From Lentisphaerae bacterium RIFOXYA12_64_32 (GTDB lineage Bacteria; Verrucomicrobiota; Lentisphaeria; Oligosphaerales; YB12-FULL-65-16): DNA of 48,583 nt. Position numbers and translations under genes: made by a program. Below, one piece after another: positions 16,805-25,442 of the stretch. The notes under the pieces were generated by a model. It saw nothing but the letters and a program-made list of their open reading frames with translations, had not been told where the DNA came from and searched no databases. Location of the stretch: positions 1 through 48,583 of the forward strand of contig MHBL01000225.1 in the NCBI GenBank assembly GCA_001803235.1, given 5' to 3'. Position 1 is the first letter of the stretch. Every line of letters begins with the position of its first letter.

Positions 16805-19800
16805 CGTGGGAGTCTCCTTGGGGCAGCCTGCCATCATTCGTGCAGCGTCTGAGAACCGTCTCGACCAGACCTTGACGGTCCAGCTTGCTCTTGAACTCGT
16901 CGAATCCGGCATCCAGAGCCAGGGCGCGGGTCTGGCTTTCGTCCGATGACACCGCCACCAGCGGCAGATGCGCAAACTGCTGCCGGCCGCGAACCGCTCG
17001 TGCAAACGCATAGCCATCCATGAGAGGCATGTGAATGTCGCTGATGACGGCGTCGAAGGATCCGGCCTCGAGCTTGCTCAGCCCAACCTGACCGTTCTCG
17101 GCGGGCGTCATTTTCACTGCACTGTCACGGAAGTAGGAACTGATCAGCATCTGAACGAAGGGCGAATCGTCGACCAACAGGACCTGCTTGGGCCGCGTAG
17201 AGGCTTCGTTCGCGAACCAATCCGGTTCCACGTGTTCGATGGTGCTGAATACGTCGACAAGCAATGTCAGGCGCCCGTTGACGAGTTGCGACCCGACGAT
17301 GCCGGGGTGACGGATGGTCGTGGCGTCGATCTGGCTCTCCACGTCCACAGTATCGAGCACGTTGACGACCAGAACGCCAAACGTTCTCCGGCACTTGGGG
17401 ATGAGCACGTACAGCGGGCCTTCGCGATAGTTGCCGTGGATCCGCGGTACCGTCTGCTCAAGCCGGACGAGGGGGATGACCATGCCGCGAAAGTCCAGGT
17501 ACTCCCGCTCGTGGGCAACCTGTATCTGGTGGGGTTGCACTTGCTCCACGCGGGTGATCAGGCAGAGCGGCACGGCAAAGCGTTCGGGGCCGCCGAGGTC
17601 GAACAACAGCACGGTGCGCTGTTCCTCTTCGGACCTGCGCAGGGCCCGCACCGTGGTCTCAGCAGTGATGAAGCGCAACTTTCCGAGTTCGGCGACCGCG
17701 GCAATGTCCAGGATCATGGCGATGCGGCCGTCGCCCAGGACCGTGGTCCCCGAGAATGCGCGGCAGTCCTTGAGCTGATCGTGGAGGGCCTTGACGACGA
17801 TCTCCTCGGTGTCGACCAGCGTGTCGACCAGCAAGCCGAACCGTTCGCTGCCGAGCTTCAGCACGATAATGTAGGCGCTTTCCCGACGGGGCGCATTCGC
17901 CTCGGGAACGATGTCCAAGACGTTGCCCAGTCGCAACATGGGCAGCATCTTGCTACGCAGCCAGTAGACCTCCCGCTCGTCCACGTTCCGGATGCCACCC
18001 GGCCCTTCGATCGTGCGCAGCCAGACCACTTCGTCAATGTTGATTTGGGGAATGGCGAAGCGGTAGTCGCTCACGGCCACAATCAGGGTTGGCACGATCG
18101 CCAGGGTCAGGGGCAGCCTGATCGTCATGGTGGTGCCCTTGCCCACCACCGAGGCGATGTCGACCGTGCCACCCAGTTTCTGGAAACTGGCGCGAACCAC
18201 GTCCATGCCGACGCCCCGTCCGGACACGTCGGTCACCGCGGCGGCGGTGGAGAAGCCCGGCTCAAACACCAGGCTGAACGCTTCGCGGTCGGTCATGGTC
18301 TCAGCCTGGTCAGCTCGAATAATGCCCTTGCGCACGCCGGCGGCCTTGAGCACGGCCGGGTCCATGCCTTTGCCATCGTCGCGGATCTGGATGTTGATTT
18401 GGCCCGCCTGGTGGAACGCGCTCAGGCAGACGCTGCCGACGGGGGATTTGCCAGCGCGTTTGCGGTCGGCCGGCAGTTCGATGCCGTGGTCCACGGCGTT
18501 GCGGATCAGGTGGGTCAGTGGGTCGCCGATGGCTTCGATGATGGTCTTGTCCAGTTCCACGTCGGCGCCGACGATCTGCAGGTCGACTTCCTTGCCGAGT
18601 TTGTGTGCCAGGTCGCGGACGATGCGCGTGAACTTGGTCAGAATCATGCCCACCGGGCGCATGCGGGTCTGCATGACCCCAGCCTGCAGTTCGCTGGTGA
18701 CGATGTTGAGCTTCTGGTTCGTGGTCGACAGTTGCTCGAAGTCCCGGGCCGCAAGTGCCTGAACATTCTGGTTGCGCACCAGGACCAGTTCGCTGGCCAG
18801 GTTCATGAGTTTGTCGAGCAACGGCAGGGAGATCCGGACCGTGTGGTCGCCGCCGGCTTTGTCCGAGGTGTCCCGGGCGGGCGCTACGTTGGCAGCGGGC
18901 GCCGCCGTGCCGCCGCTGGTCGGCGGCACGGCGGCCAGGGGCGGCGACCAACGGACCGCTGGCGGCTGTGGCAACGCAGGTGCCGTGTCCTGGGGCGGCG
19001 GAACGTCTCTGGTCGGCGGCTCGGGGGGTGCGGATGGTTGGCGGGCAGCAGGTGGGGGCGGCGTCGACGGTGCGGTGTCTCGCGGCGGCGGAACGTCGCC
19101 GGCCAACACCGCCTGCACCGCCGCCACTTCCTCGTCCGTGTTCAGCGAGAGGTTGCCCAGATCGGCGACCAGTAGCTTCAGCTTGTCGATGCCGCGCAGC
19201 AGGACTTCCGATGTCACTCGGCTTGGGACCAGAGTCCCGCCGCGGATCAAGCCGACAATGCTCTCCAACGCGTGCGCCAGCTTGTTGACGCGGTTGTACT
19301 CCAGCAACCCGGCCCCGCCCTTGACCGTGTGCAGCGCCCGGAATAGATGGTTGACGGTGTCGACGTTGACCTTGGCGCCGTCCCGCTCGAGCGCCAGCAC
19401 GTCGTCTTCGACGGTGGCCAGATGTTCGGCGGCCTCGGAGATGAACTCTGCCACCAGTTCGGGATCCCGCTCCACCTCGGCTTCGGCCGCCGCCTCTGGG
19501 CCGGCGGGGGCCGGCGGCGTGGCGGCGTTATTGCCGGTTGCCGGCTGGAGGCATTCCTTCAGGGCCGCGACTTCGTTCTCAATGGGCAGGCTCTCGTTCT
19601 CGATGTTCCCCAAGAGCACAGCCAATCTGTCAATGCCCCGCAGCAGGGCCTCGGTGACGGCACTGTCCGGCACCAGTGTCCGGTCGCGCATGCGGCCGAT
19701 CACGCTCTCCAGGGCGTGCGCCAGTTCAGTCAGGCGCGCAAACTCCATCAGGCCCGCGCCACCCTTGATCGTGTGCAGGGACCGGAACAGATGATTGACG

Positions 19801-19919
19801 GTCTCCGGGCCGGCGGCGGTGGCATCTCGCTCCAAGGCAATGATGTCTTCCTGAACAAGAGCAAGATGCTCAGCCGACTCGGCAATGAACTCTTGCAGTA
19901 GTTCCGGATCTCTGGTCAT
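16797..19919 (-). CDS. cheA: Hybrid CheA histidine kinase: two HPt, kinase core, two CheW-like domains and a receiver
   Basis: A 1040-residue kinase at the head of the run. HPt1 has His49 (HTIKGGAGL) and HPt2 has His197 (HTVKGGAGL); these two domains are similar to each other, as if duplicated. A Pro-rich linker (about 275-365) follows, then the dimerisation helices, the ATPase (HLIRNAVDHGI, DDGKGMD, GRGVGMDVV), a first CheW-like domain (about 600-735), a second one (about 755-900) and a C-terminal receiver (VLLVDDSP, SDIHMPLMDG, FKSKLDR). Two CheW domains plus two HPt resemble non-flagellar systems of the Frz/Pil/alternative-function type. No good ribosome site is visible before ATG 19919. 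No flagellar or pilus motor gene is nearby, so motility output is not supported here. Confidence 0.93.
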   Translation of the reverse strand: MTRDPELLQEFIAESAEHLALVQEDIIALERDATAAGPETVNHLFRSLHTIKGGAGLMEFARLTELAHALESVIGRMRDRTLVPDSAVTEALLRGIDRLAVLLGNIENESLPIENEVAALKECLQPATGNNAATPPAPAGPEAAAEAEVERDPELVAEFISEAAEHLATVEDDVLALERDGAKVNVDTVNHLFRALHTVKGGAGLLEYNRVNKLAHALESIVGLIRGGTLVPSRVTSEVLLRGIDKLKLLVADLGNLSLNTDEEVAAVQAVLAGDVPPPRDTAPSTPPPPAARQPSAPPEPPTRDVPPPQDTAPALPQPPAVRWSPPLAAVPPTSGGTAAPAANVAPARDTSDKAGGDHTVRISLPLLDKLMNLASELVLVRNQNVQALAARDFEQLSTTNQKLNIVTSELQAGVMQTRMRPVGMILTKFTRIVRDLAHKLGKEVDLQIVGADVELDKTIIEAIGDPLTHLIRNAVDHGIELPADRKRAGKSPVGSVCLSAFHQAGQINIQIRDDGKGMDPAVLKAAGVRKGIIRADQAETMTDREAFSLVFEPGFSTAAAVTDVSGRGVGMDVVRASFQKLGGTVDIASVVGKGTTMTIRLPLTLAIVPTLIVAVSDYRFAIPQINIDEVVWLRTIEGPGGIRNVDEREVYWLRSKMLPMLRLGNVLDIVPEANAPRRESAYIIVLKLGSERFGLLVDTLVDTEEIVVKALHDQLKDCRAFSGTTVLGDGRIAMILDIAAVAELGKLRFITAETTVRALRRSEEEQRTVLLFDLGGPERFAVPLCLITRVEQVQPHQIQVAHEREYLDFRGMVIPLVRLEQTVPRIHGNYREGPLYVLIPKCRRTFGVLVVNVLDTVDVESQIDATTIRHPGIVGSQLVNGRLTLLVDVFSTIEHVEPDWFANEASTRPKQVLLVDDSPFVQMLISSYFRDSAVKMTPAENGQVGLSKLEAGSFDAVISDIHMPLMDGYAFARAVRGRQQFAHLPLVAVSSDESQTRALALDAGFDEFKSKLDRQGLVETVLRRCTNDGRLPQGDSHGG

Positions 19920-20188
19920 ATCCGTCGCCCATCCAGTTGGTCTGGACGTGTTCTAGCCCCAACGACAACGGTGCAAGCGTTTCCGTCGAAGGCGACCCGT
20001 CTGCCGTCCGTCATTCGGGCCGCGCCAGGCCGCAAGCCCGACCCGGGGCAAACCATCGGAGGTCATGGACTGTCTTAGGCTCAGCGGTACGGGGCATCCC
20101 CAGTGGGGCGCGCCGTGCTGCCTGCCCTCCAACCCAACCGTCGCGAGACACAAGACAAGATATCCCAAGCAATTCCTCCCCATTGGGT

Positions 20189-20217
20189 ACCCTAGTTTGG
20201 CATCAACACCGCGTCAA
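20189..20217 (-). promoter_or_regulatory. Candidate promoter for the cheA-hdr-mvh operon
   Basis: On the minus strand TTGACG (20212-20217), a 17-base spacer and TAGGGT (20189-20194). It would give a leader of about 265 bases before cheA. It lies in the 607-base gene-free stretch 19920-20526, which also holds the repeat at 20235-20394; the rest shows nothing else I recognise. Confidence 0.35.
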
Positions 20218-20234
20218 GTCCCTCCGGCGGTTGT

Positions 20235-20394
20235 CCAGGGCTGTTTCAAGATTCGTGACTGTCGCGTGCGGTGAGTACCCCCGGCGTGTTCCCGCGCCGG
20301 GAGGGGGGGCGGCCTGAGGACAGGCCGCCCCTACTTGGTGCGCGCGGAGGCGTGGCCTTCCGAGACGTGGCGCCAGATCTTGAAACAGCCCTGG
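20235..20394. mobile_element. 160-bp MITE-like element with 18-bp terminal inverted repeats (family A)
   Basis: The ends CCAGGGCTGTTTCAAGAT (20235-20252) and its exact reverse complement (20377-20394) bound a 160-base unit. Inside is a hairpin GGGGCGGCCT-GAGGAC-AGGCCGCCCC. It has no coding capacity. A second, inverted copy is cut by the window start (1-58). Terminal inverted repeats, small size and a second copy suggest a non-autonomous mobile element or large REP unit. No target-site duplication is obvious. It separates the kinase gene from the cheA operon. Confidence 0.75.
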
Positions 20395-20526
20395 CGGGTG
20401 TCAGGAGGCGAACGTCCCGTTGCCGTGGGCCCCGTCGGTGTTGTCCCAGGGGACCTCCATGGTGAAAGGCGTGGCGGTGAGTGTCCAGGAAGAGCCGGTT
20501 GCCTCGGGAAACCAGGCGGCGTCGGT

Positions 20527-22467
20527 TCACGGCACGCCGCCGGGGTGGGTAGCGTCGGGGCCCATCGCTTCCGCAAGGCGGCGAAAATCGATCAGCAACG
20601 TCGCGTAGTCAGGATAGCGATCAGCGGGCTCCTTTGCCAACATCCGTGCCAGGATGCGATTGCCTTCCGCGTTCAGAGTCGGGACTGTGGGGACGGGATC
20701 GAACGCGTGCTGCAGCGCCACCTCAACGATATCTGAGCCGGGATAGGGTACCTGCCCCGTCAACATGTGATGCAGGGTGCAGCCAAGCGCGTAGATATCG
20801 GCGCGCAGGTCGACGTCCCCGCCGGAATGCTGTTCCGGGGCCATGTAGGCCGGGCTGCCGCAGAAACTGATGGCCTGGTCCTGCGCACCCCCCGCCACCG
20901 CACGGGCGAGGCCGAAATCGGTGAGGCACGCGCTCCCGTCTGCCTTGAGAAGGAGGTTGGCAGGTTTCACGTCGCCGTGGATCAACCCCGCTTCCGCCGC
21001 CGCCTGCAAACCCTCCGCCGCCTGGATGGCGTAGCCTAGGCCGATCCCCGGCGGTGTCGGCCCCGACTGTTTCAGGATGCTTTCCAGGTCCGGGCCCGGG
21101 AGTAGTTCCATGGCGAAGAAGTGCCAGCCTTCTGCCGTCCCGGCGTAATAGACCTGAACGACATGCGGGTGCTTGACCTTGGCAAGCGCGCGCGCTTCCG
21201 CGAGGAACTGGACGACCATTTCCGGGGTCGACGCAAGAGTCTGCGACAGGACCTTCACCCCCACCTGGCGGTTGAGGCTGAGATCGATTCCCTTGTAGAC
21301 AGTGCCCACTCCGCCTTGGCCAAGGGCCTCCCCAATGCGGAAGTGCCCGAGGACCACGCCCGTCAGGCAGTCCATGTCCGAAGGTTCTGACACCGGCACC
21401 GCCGGGGCTGGCTCAACCGCACTCAGCAACTCATTCACTGCGGCAAGCAGGTCTTCGTTCTTGAACGGCTTGCCAAGGCAGCGGCAGGTCCGACTCGTTT
21501 GGGTGTGGCGGCGACTGCTGCAGGCCGCTACTGCCGAGCAGACGACGACCTTTGCCTCCGGGCATTCTGCCCGGATGATTTTGAGTGCATCCCAGCCACT
21601 CATTCCGGGCATCGTGACGTCCAGAGTCACGAAATCGGGATGGTGACGCCGGTACTGCTCGACCGCTTCCGTGCCGTTGCCGGCTTCGGCAACCACCTCG
21701 TGGCCGGCGCTCTGCAGCGCCTTGCGAATCGCCATCCGCATCAACCTGCTGTCGTCCGCAATCAAGCCCCTATGCCGTGCCGACGCTGAGACGTGCGCCT
21801 TCGCGGCGGTGAGAAACGACACGGACGCCGATGGAGACGCGAACACGTGGCACGCCCCGAACCCGGCTTGCACCTGCCAGTGCCAGAAGTCAACCGGCAC
21901 GAGCGAGAAGCGAGTCCCTTTAGCCGGAAAAACGTGGGGGGGGGAAATGGGGACAGAGTCCCGACGCGAACTCAGGACTTCGCCCATCACGCGGTTGGCG
22001 AGCTCGCCCAGCGCGTCATGCAGCAGCTCCACTCGTTCGGCCGGGTCTGGGACCGCAATATCGGCGCCCGTCGCCAGCACGATGCGTCGGGCGCACTCCC
22101 AGGCAGCATCGTCCCCGAATGCGAGAAGCAGGCACAGCCCCGGCGCCCGCTCCTCCTGGATGGCTACCGTCCGTTCATGCGCGGTCTCGCAGATCTCGAC
22201 GCTATCCGCGGCGCCGAACGTCACGGGGCCGAGGCCAAAATCGCCGAAGGCCGAGTCCAGCGCTGGCCTCAGCATCTCCAACAGCAGCACTGGGTCCGTT
22301 CCATCGACCTCCCCGGCGTCCGGCATGGCGGAGGGCCGTCGAAGGTGCAGGACGGTCGGGTGCGGAGCACCGGTCACGGCCCCTTTCGGCGCGTTCCGGT
22401 TCCCCGATACCGTCGTCTCCTCCGTCTGAGCCTTGGCAACGTGGGGTTGGCCTTTCGAGGGGTTCAT
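20527..22467 (-). CDS. CheX-like domain / receiver / Ser-Thr protein kinase fusion
   Basis: A 646-residue protein. Residues about 55-215 resemble a CheX-type phosphatase domain, including the ELANRVMGE segment equivalent to the E..N...G motif. A receiver (233-347) has ADDS, phosphoacceptor Asp283 (TLDVTMPGMSGW) and Lys333 (GKPFKNED). A Hanks-type kinase (370-630) follows: LGQGGVGTVYKG, Lys405, HGDVKPANLL (Gly instead of the usual Arg), TDFGLA and SPAYMAPEQ. No membrane segment is seen, so it should be cytosolic. Between CSAV and GKPF (residues 314-331) the sequence is Arg/Cys/Thr-rich and unlike a receiver. Its N-terminus has GAGG about 8 bases before ATG 22467. It lies upstream of the cheA operon on the same strand and could take its phosphate signal. 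Confidence 0.88.
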   Translation of the reverse strand: MNPSKGQPHVAKAQTEETTVSGNRNAPKGAVTGAPHPTVLHLRRPSAMPDAGEVDGTDPVLLLEMLRPALDSAFGDFGLGPVTFGAADSVEICETAHERTVAIQEERAPGLCLLLAFGDDAAWECARRIVLATGADIAVPDPAERVELLHDALGELANRVMGEVLSSRRDSVPISPPHVFPAKGTRFSLVPVDFWHWQVQAGFGACHVFASPSASVSFLTAAKAHVSASARHRGLIADDSRLMRMAIRKALQSAGHEVVAEAGNGTEAVEQYRRHHPDFVTLDVTMPGMSGWDALKIIRAECPEAKVVVCSAVAACSSRRHTQTSRTCRCLGKPFKNEDLLAAVNELLSAVEPAPAVPVSEPSDMDCLTGVVLGHFRIGEALGQGGVGTVYKGIDLSLNRQVGVKVLSQTLASTPEMVVQFLAEARALAKVKHPHVVQVYYAGTAEGWHFFAMELLPGPDLESILKQSGPTPPGIGLGYAIQAAEGLQAAAEAGLIHGDVKPANLLLKADGSACLTDFGLARAVAGGAQDQAISFCGSPAYMAPEQHSGGDVDLRADIYALGCTLHHMLTGQVPYPGSDIVEVALQHAFDPVPTVPTLNAEGNRILARMLAKEPADRYPDYATLLIDFRRLAEAMGPDATHPGGVP

Positions 22468-23026
22468 TCACGAGTCCTCGTTGACGTCCTGTCACGGATG
22501 GAACCTGACCTGATACACCGCCAGCGGCAATCCCGAGAAGATGGGTTGGTGCCAAAGAGAAGCGCGCGCCGGAGAAGTCGATGCGCCAACAAGAATCTGT
22601 CTTCCTGCTGACAATACCCCTGACATTCTATCAGACCTCAAAACAAGATACATGGGGGCTCCGGGGGATCAAGAGCGATGCCGTCAAGATTCTCAACGGC
22701 CCGGGCACTTGGTGTTTGGGCGGCAACCGTCCTTTCCGGGGAAGAGGAGCGCGACCTGCGCCGCTTTTTGCACTTGCCCAGTCCTTGCGCCATATTCTCG
22801 CCTGCGACAAAGAAGAACATCAAGGCCGCGGCGGAGATTGCGCTCGCCAGCGGTGACAACCCCGGTCCGGGGCAACGGCGAGCATCCGGGGTCCGATTCC
22901 GATCCGTGGACGCCCAATACTCGTTTCTGACTCGCGAATGCCATCGCGACGACGGACGGAATCCGCATGACATGATCGCTGGGTAGTCAGAGTCAATCGT
23001 GTCCATCACCCTCACCGTGGTGACCC
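22468..23026. other. Gene-poor stretch upstream of the kinase
   Basis: A 559-base stretch with overlapping open frames on both strands (for example 22638-23075 minus and 22678-22986 plus). None shows a family pattern, a convincing ribosome site or a credible domain. It is less GC-rich around 22610-22660, where a promoter for the kinase may lie, but I could not assign -35/-10 boxes with proper spacing. Confidence 0.5.
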
Positions 23027-23202
23027 ATGCGTAATGACGGGGCCATCTTGATGCTGGCGGTCCTGTGCGGGGCACTCATGCTTGCCTCCGGACATGCGGA
23101 GGACAAACTGAGTGCCTACATGTATGAGGACACCAAGCGGTTGGTCACGCTGGTGGAGGACGCGGCGGGTTTGGTGGAACAGCAGGGGACGGCGGTGTTT
23201 CC
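23027..23202 (+). pseudogene. N-terminal fragment of a secreted Cache-domain-like protein
   Basis: ATG 23027 opens a frame with a clear signal peptide (ILMLAVLCGALMLASGHAED) and then YMYEDTKRLVTLVEDAAG and LVEQQGTAVF, the pattern of the long first helix of single-Cache sensor domains. Resemblance stops near 23202, where the reading frame changes and a permease fragment begins. Cache proteins bind small ligands outside the cell. What remains, about 58 residues, cannot fold as a whole domain. Identification from so short a piece is tentative. Confidence 0.5.
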
Positions 23203-23447
23203 CCCTGGATGGCGGCATGTGGCAATTCTCGTTCCGCGGGTCATTGCTGCCGACCTCCATCATCTTCTCCATCTGCGGGGCGCTGAAGTCCTTCGGTAAC
23301 CTGATCATGTGCGAGAAGGTTAACGACGACGAGTGGAGCCAACCTGACATCAAGCGAGTCGGGGACGGGTTGACGGCAGACGCCATCTGCGTCGCGGCCT
23401 CGGGCTTGCTCGGCGGAGTCGCGTCGGACACGTCGGCCAGCAATGTC
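23203..23447 (+). pseudogene. Internal fragment of an NCS2 (xanthine/uracil permease family) transporter
   Basis: In a frame different from the preceding fragment, about 81 residues match the pattern of nucleobase:cation symporter-2 proteins. They read SLLPTSIIFSICGALKSFGN, then MCEKVNDDEW, KRVGDGLTAD and SGLLGGVASDTSASNVS, which correspond to the helix, the loop with K-x-N-D-x-x-W and the conserved S-x-S-x-N-x-x-x-S region. A full protein would have over 400 residues and a dozen membrane helices. Neither the start nor the end of the transporter is present. The fragment stops where a minus-strand fragment of another gene begins. Confidence 0.65.
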
Positions 23448-23657
23448 TCCCGTAGTCCCACATCAGTTTCCCGCAGTTCGTGAAGTTGCAGGATTCGACC
23501 GAGACACTGCTGGCATACGTATCGACGTCCCGCTCCGAACGGTTGTTGCGGCAACCGGACACGTTCACCACCGCGCCAGCGCCGGAGTGTCGTCCGTCAC
23601 GCCGTCGGCAACCGCACCGAACTGAGCCAGATCGAATCGCCGTGATGTCATGTGCAT
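23448..23657 (-). pseudogene. Remnant of a pectate-lyase-fold (GH28-like) beta-helix gene
   Basis: On the minus strand, AGGAGG-type purines precede ATG 23657, which opens MHMTSRRFDLAQFGAVADG and VTDDTPALARW, the classic N-terminus of secreted pectate-lyase-superfamily proteins (x-x-FGA.ADG.TDDT.A). The frame then stops. Immediately after, in another frame, comes NVSGCRNNRSE, then SVSVESCNFTNCGKLMWDYG, which reads like a late beta-helix coil. Most of the middle of the gene is therefore missing, and the end runs into the permease fragment on the other strand. It is non-functional. Confidence 0.65.
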
Positions 23658-23766
23658 CCTTCCCTCTCCTCCTGCCCTTGCCCGTTCCCGTTCCCGACGG
23701 GCCGAGGAACGCGGATGCCCCTCGTGCGCTGAACAGATAACCGCGTCATTCAGCCCTTTCCAGAAC

Positions 23767-24363
23767 TCAAGCCTTCCAGCCCGTGACGGTCTCGACCATG
23801 GCTGCGTACTGGGGATAGCAGTCCATGCCGCGCCCGGTCATGAACGGCGAGGCGGTCGGGCTGACGGCCAGACCGCGCCGGTCGTCGAAGCAGTCGCGGA
23901 TAAGGGCTTCGGTCTGTGCGCGTATGTCGTCGGGCGTCTTTTCGTACATGTTGGCGAACGTTTCCGAACCGAACAGCCCGGCCACGTGCCCGCCCGGGTT
24001 GTTGCCCAGCGACGCCAGCACGATGCCGCGGTCGCCCACCTGTTCGCGCAGGCGGAAGAACCCGGACACATCACCGCCGATCTCCGGCTGTGGCAGCGCC
24101 AGGTAACGCTCGGCGTCAGACGCGTCTCCCAGCAGGCAACCCTGGCCGCCGATGGCGTCACTTTTCCGTTCCCACTTCATGGCCGGTGTGCGCACCAGGA
24201 AGCTGGCGTCCCAGGGCTCGACCCAGTCAGCCCGGGTAGTCATCAACCGGATGAGCGCGGCGTTGGACGGATCGTCGCGGAATCCCCAGAAGCGGACGAT
24301 CACCGCTGGCCGGTCCATTTCCTGGTGGAAGAAGAGTCGGTGCAGGCGCTCGCGGGAGGTCAT
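23767..24363 (-). pseudogene. URO-D-fold methyltransferase-like protein with internal loss
   Basis: The open frame of 198 residues has the start of a uroporphyrinogen-decarboxylase-like (URO-D/MtaA/CmuA) protein (MTSRERLHRLFFHQEMDRPA, then VRFWGFRDDPSNAALIRL). It also has the usual C-terminal pattern GLAVSPTASPFMTG followed by YPQYAAMVETV. Relatives have roughly 330-350 residues, so about 130 are gone from the middle, between SETFANMYEK and PDDIRAQTEA, without loss of frame. The core barrel cannot be complete, so the gene is probably dead, though it might still be translated. Its ATG overlaps the stop of the equally damaged FAD oxidoreductase, showing the two formed an operon. Confidence 0.65.
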
Positions 24364-25242
24364 GGTGTGCCTTTCGATGGCGTCGGTATGTCTTCCAAGT
24401 GCACTCCGGTCTTGCGGAGCACGGACTGCAGTTTGCGGGTGTCTACACCAGCCATGTCCACGCCGGCGTCCAGGGCCAGTGCGCGCACGTCCCGACGCCC
24501 TGGCCCATGGCCATGCAGTGGGTCTGGATCCGCACGGATGCCAGCCCCTCGTGCGTGGATGACGCGCACCGGCCGGCGACCGCGAGGTTGGGAATGTGCG
24601 CGTTCAGGCACATGCCCAGCGGGATGTGGTAGCTCTCGCCAACCGGCGGCATGGTATCCGGTTTCTGGTCGGCCCAAGTCGTGTGCCCGCTGCCCTTGGG
24701 GTCGTGGATGTCGACCATCCAGAACCCGTGCCCGATCGCGTCGGGCTGTTTGACGGCCTTCACCACCATTTGTGCATCCAGGGTTTTCAGTCCGGAAATG
24801 CGTCGTGACTCGCGGATGCCGAGCCAGAAACCCATCTGCTCGACTTCGGCCGTCTCGAACCCCGGCATTTCGCGTCGCCACAGGTCGACGTACTGCACGA
24901 CCTGGCGCCGCGCCTGGACCGAGAGCCGGGTGAGTTCTTCCTCGTCCAGGGGATTGCCCGACACGGGGCACATGTTGTAGGAGACGTCGTGCGGTCGCTG
25001 GTGTGCCAGATGTTGACGAGCGCGTTCGTGGCCTGGCCGCCGATACTCGGCCAGCGCTCGAGCAGAATCACCTTGGCGCCGTGCCGTGCCGCGCTGACCG
25101 CGGCTGCAATACCGGCTGGTCCGCCGCCGCAGACCAGAATGTCGGCCTCGGCGAGGACCGGGACTGTGTGCTGTGGGACAATGATGCCGGGGGCGCCTGC
25201 TTGACCATCTGCTGACGTGCTTGCATCGGCGCGCCTTGACAT
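24360..25242 (-). pseudogene. FAD-dependent oxidoreductase, broken by a deletion and frameshifts
   Basis: ATG 25242 (AGGAGT 8 bases upstream) opens MSRRADAST, then ADILVCGGGPAGIAAAVSAA with the dinucleotide fold, and RWPSIGGQATNALVNIWHT. Near 24985 the sense moves to another frame (CPVSGNPLDEEELTRLSVQA, later HIPLGMCLNAHIPNLAVAGR), the late part of the same family. Close to the end it moves again to finish DAGVDMAGVDTRKLQSVLRK. Intact members of this family have about 440 residues or more; the part between the two pieces is missing. Such oxidoreductases occur in carbohydrate loci of related genomes, often with unknown substrate. The gene is followed by the URO-D-like gene with a four-base overlap. 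Confidence 0.75.
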
Positions 25243-25292
25243 GCAGGAACTCCTGAGTTCTAGCACTATACTCGTGGTCTTTGGTTCAGGCG

Positions 25293-25366
25293 TGTAGTCC
25301 CGCGTTTACGCGGTCCGGGTTACGCGTGGCCACGGGAAAGGGGACCGCCTGAAGGCGGAACTACGA
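25293..25366 (+). repeat. REP-like repeat family B, copy 1
   Basis: About 75 bases with two short palindromes, CCGCGTTTACGCGG and CCGCCTGAAGGCGG. A second copy in opposite orientation lies at 26206-26280, with near identity apart from about ten central bases. It is in the 200-base gap between the broken FAD gene and the prepilin-like gene. The parts CCGCCTGAAGG and GATCGACACGCCCTGAAAGG recur near 48520 and 41090 as short relics. Confidence 0.8.
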
Positions 25367-25442
25367 GCCCCAATTGCCCGGAGTTGGTCCTGGATTGGGG
25401 GCCCTCGGTTTGCCTCCACCTGCGTTTCTCACGGGGCTGCAC

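Noticed and set aside
16968..19175. 735-aa open frame on the + strand opposite cheA
   Set aside because: Antisense shadow caused by GC-biased codons; cheA has all expected domains.
22638..23075. 145-aa minus-strand open frame with a hydrophobic stretch
   Set aside because: It overlaps other open frames, has no family pattern, and crosses the start of the Cache-like fragment on the other strand.
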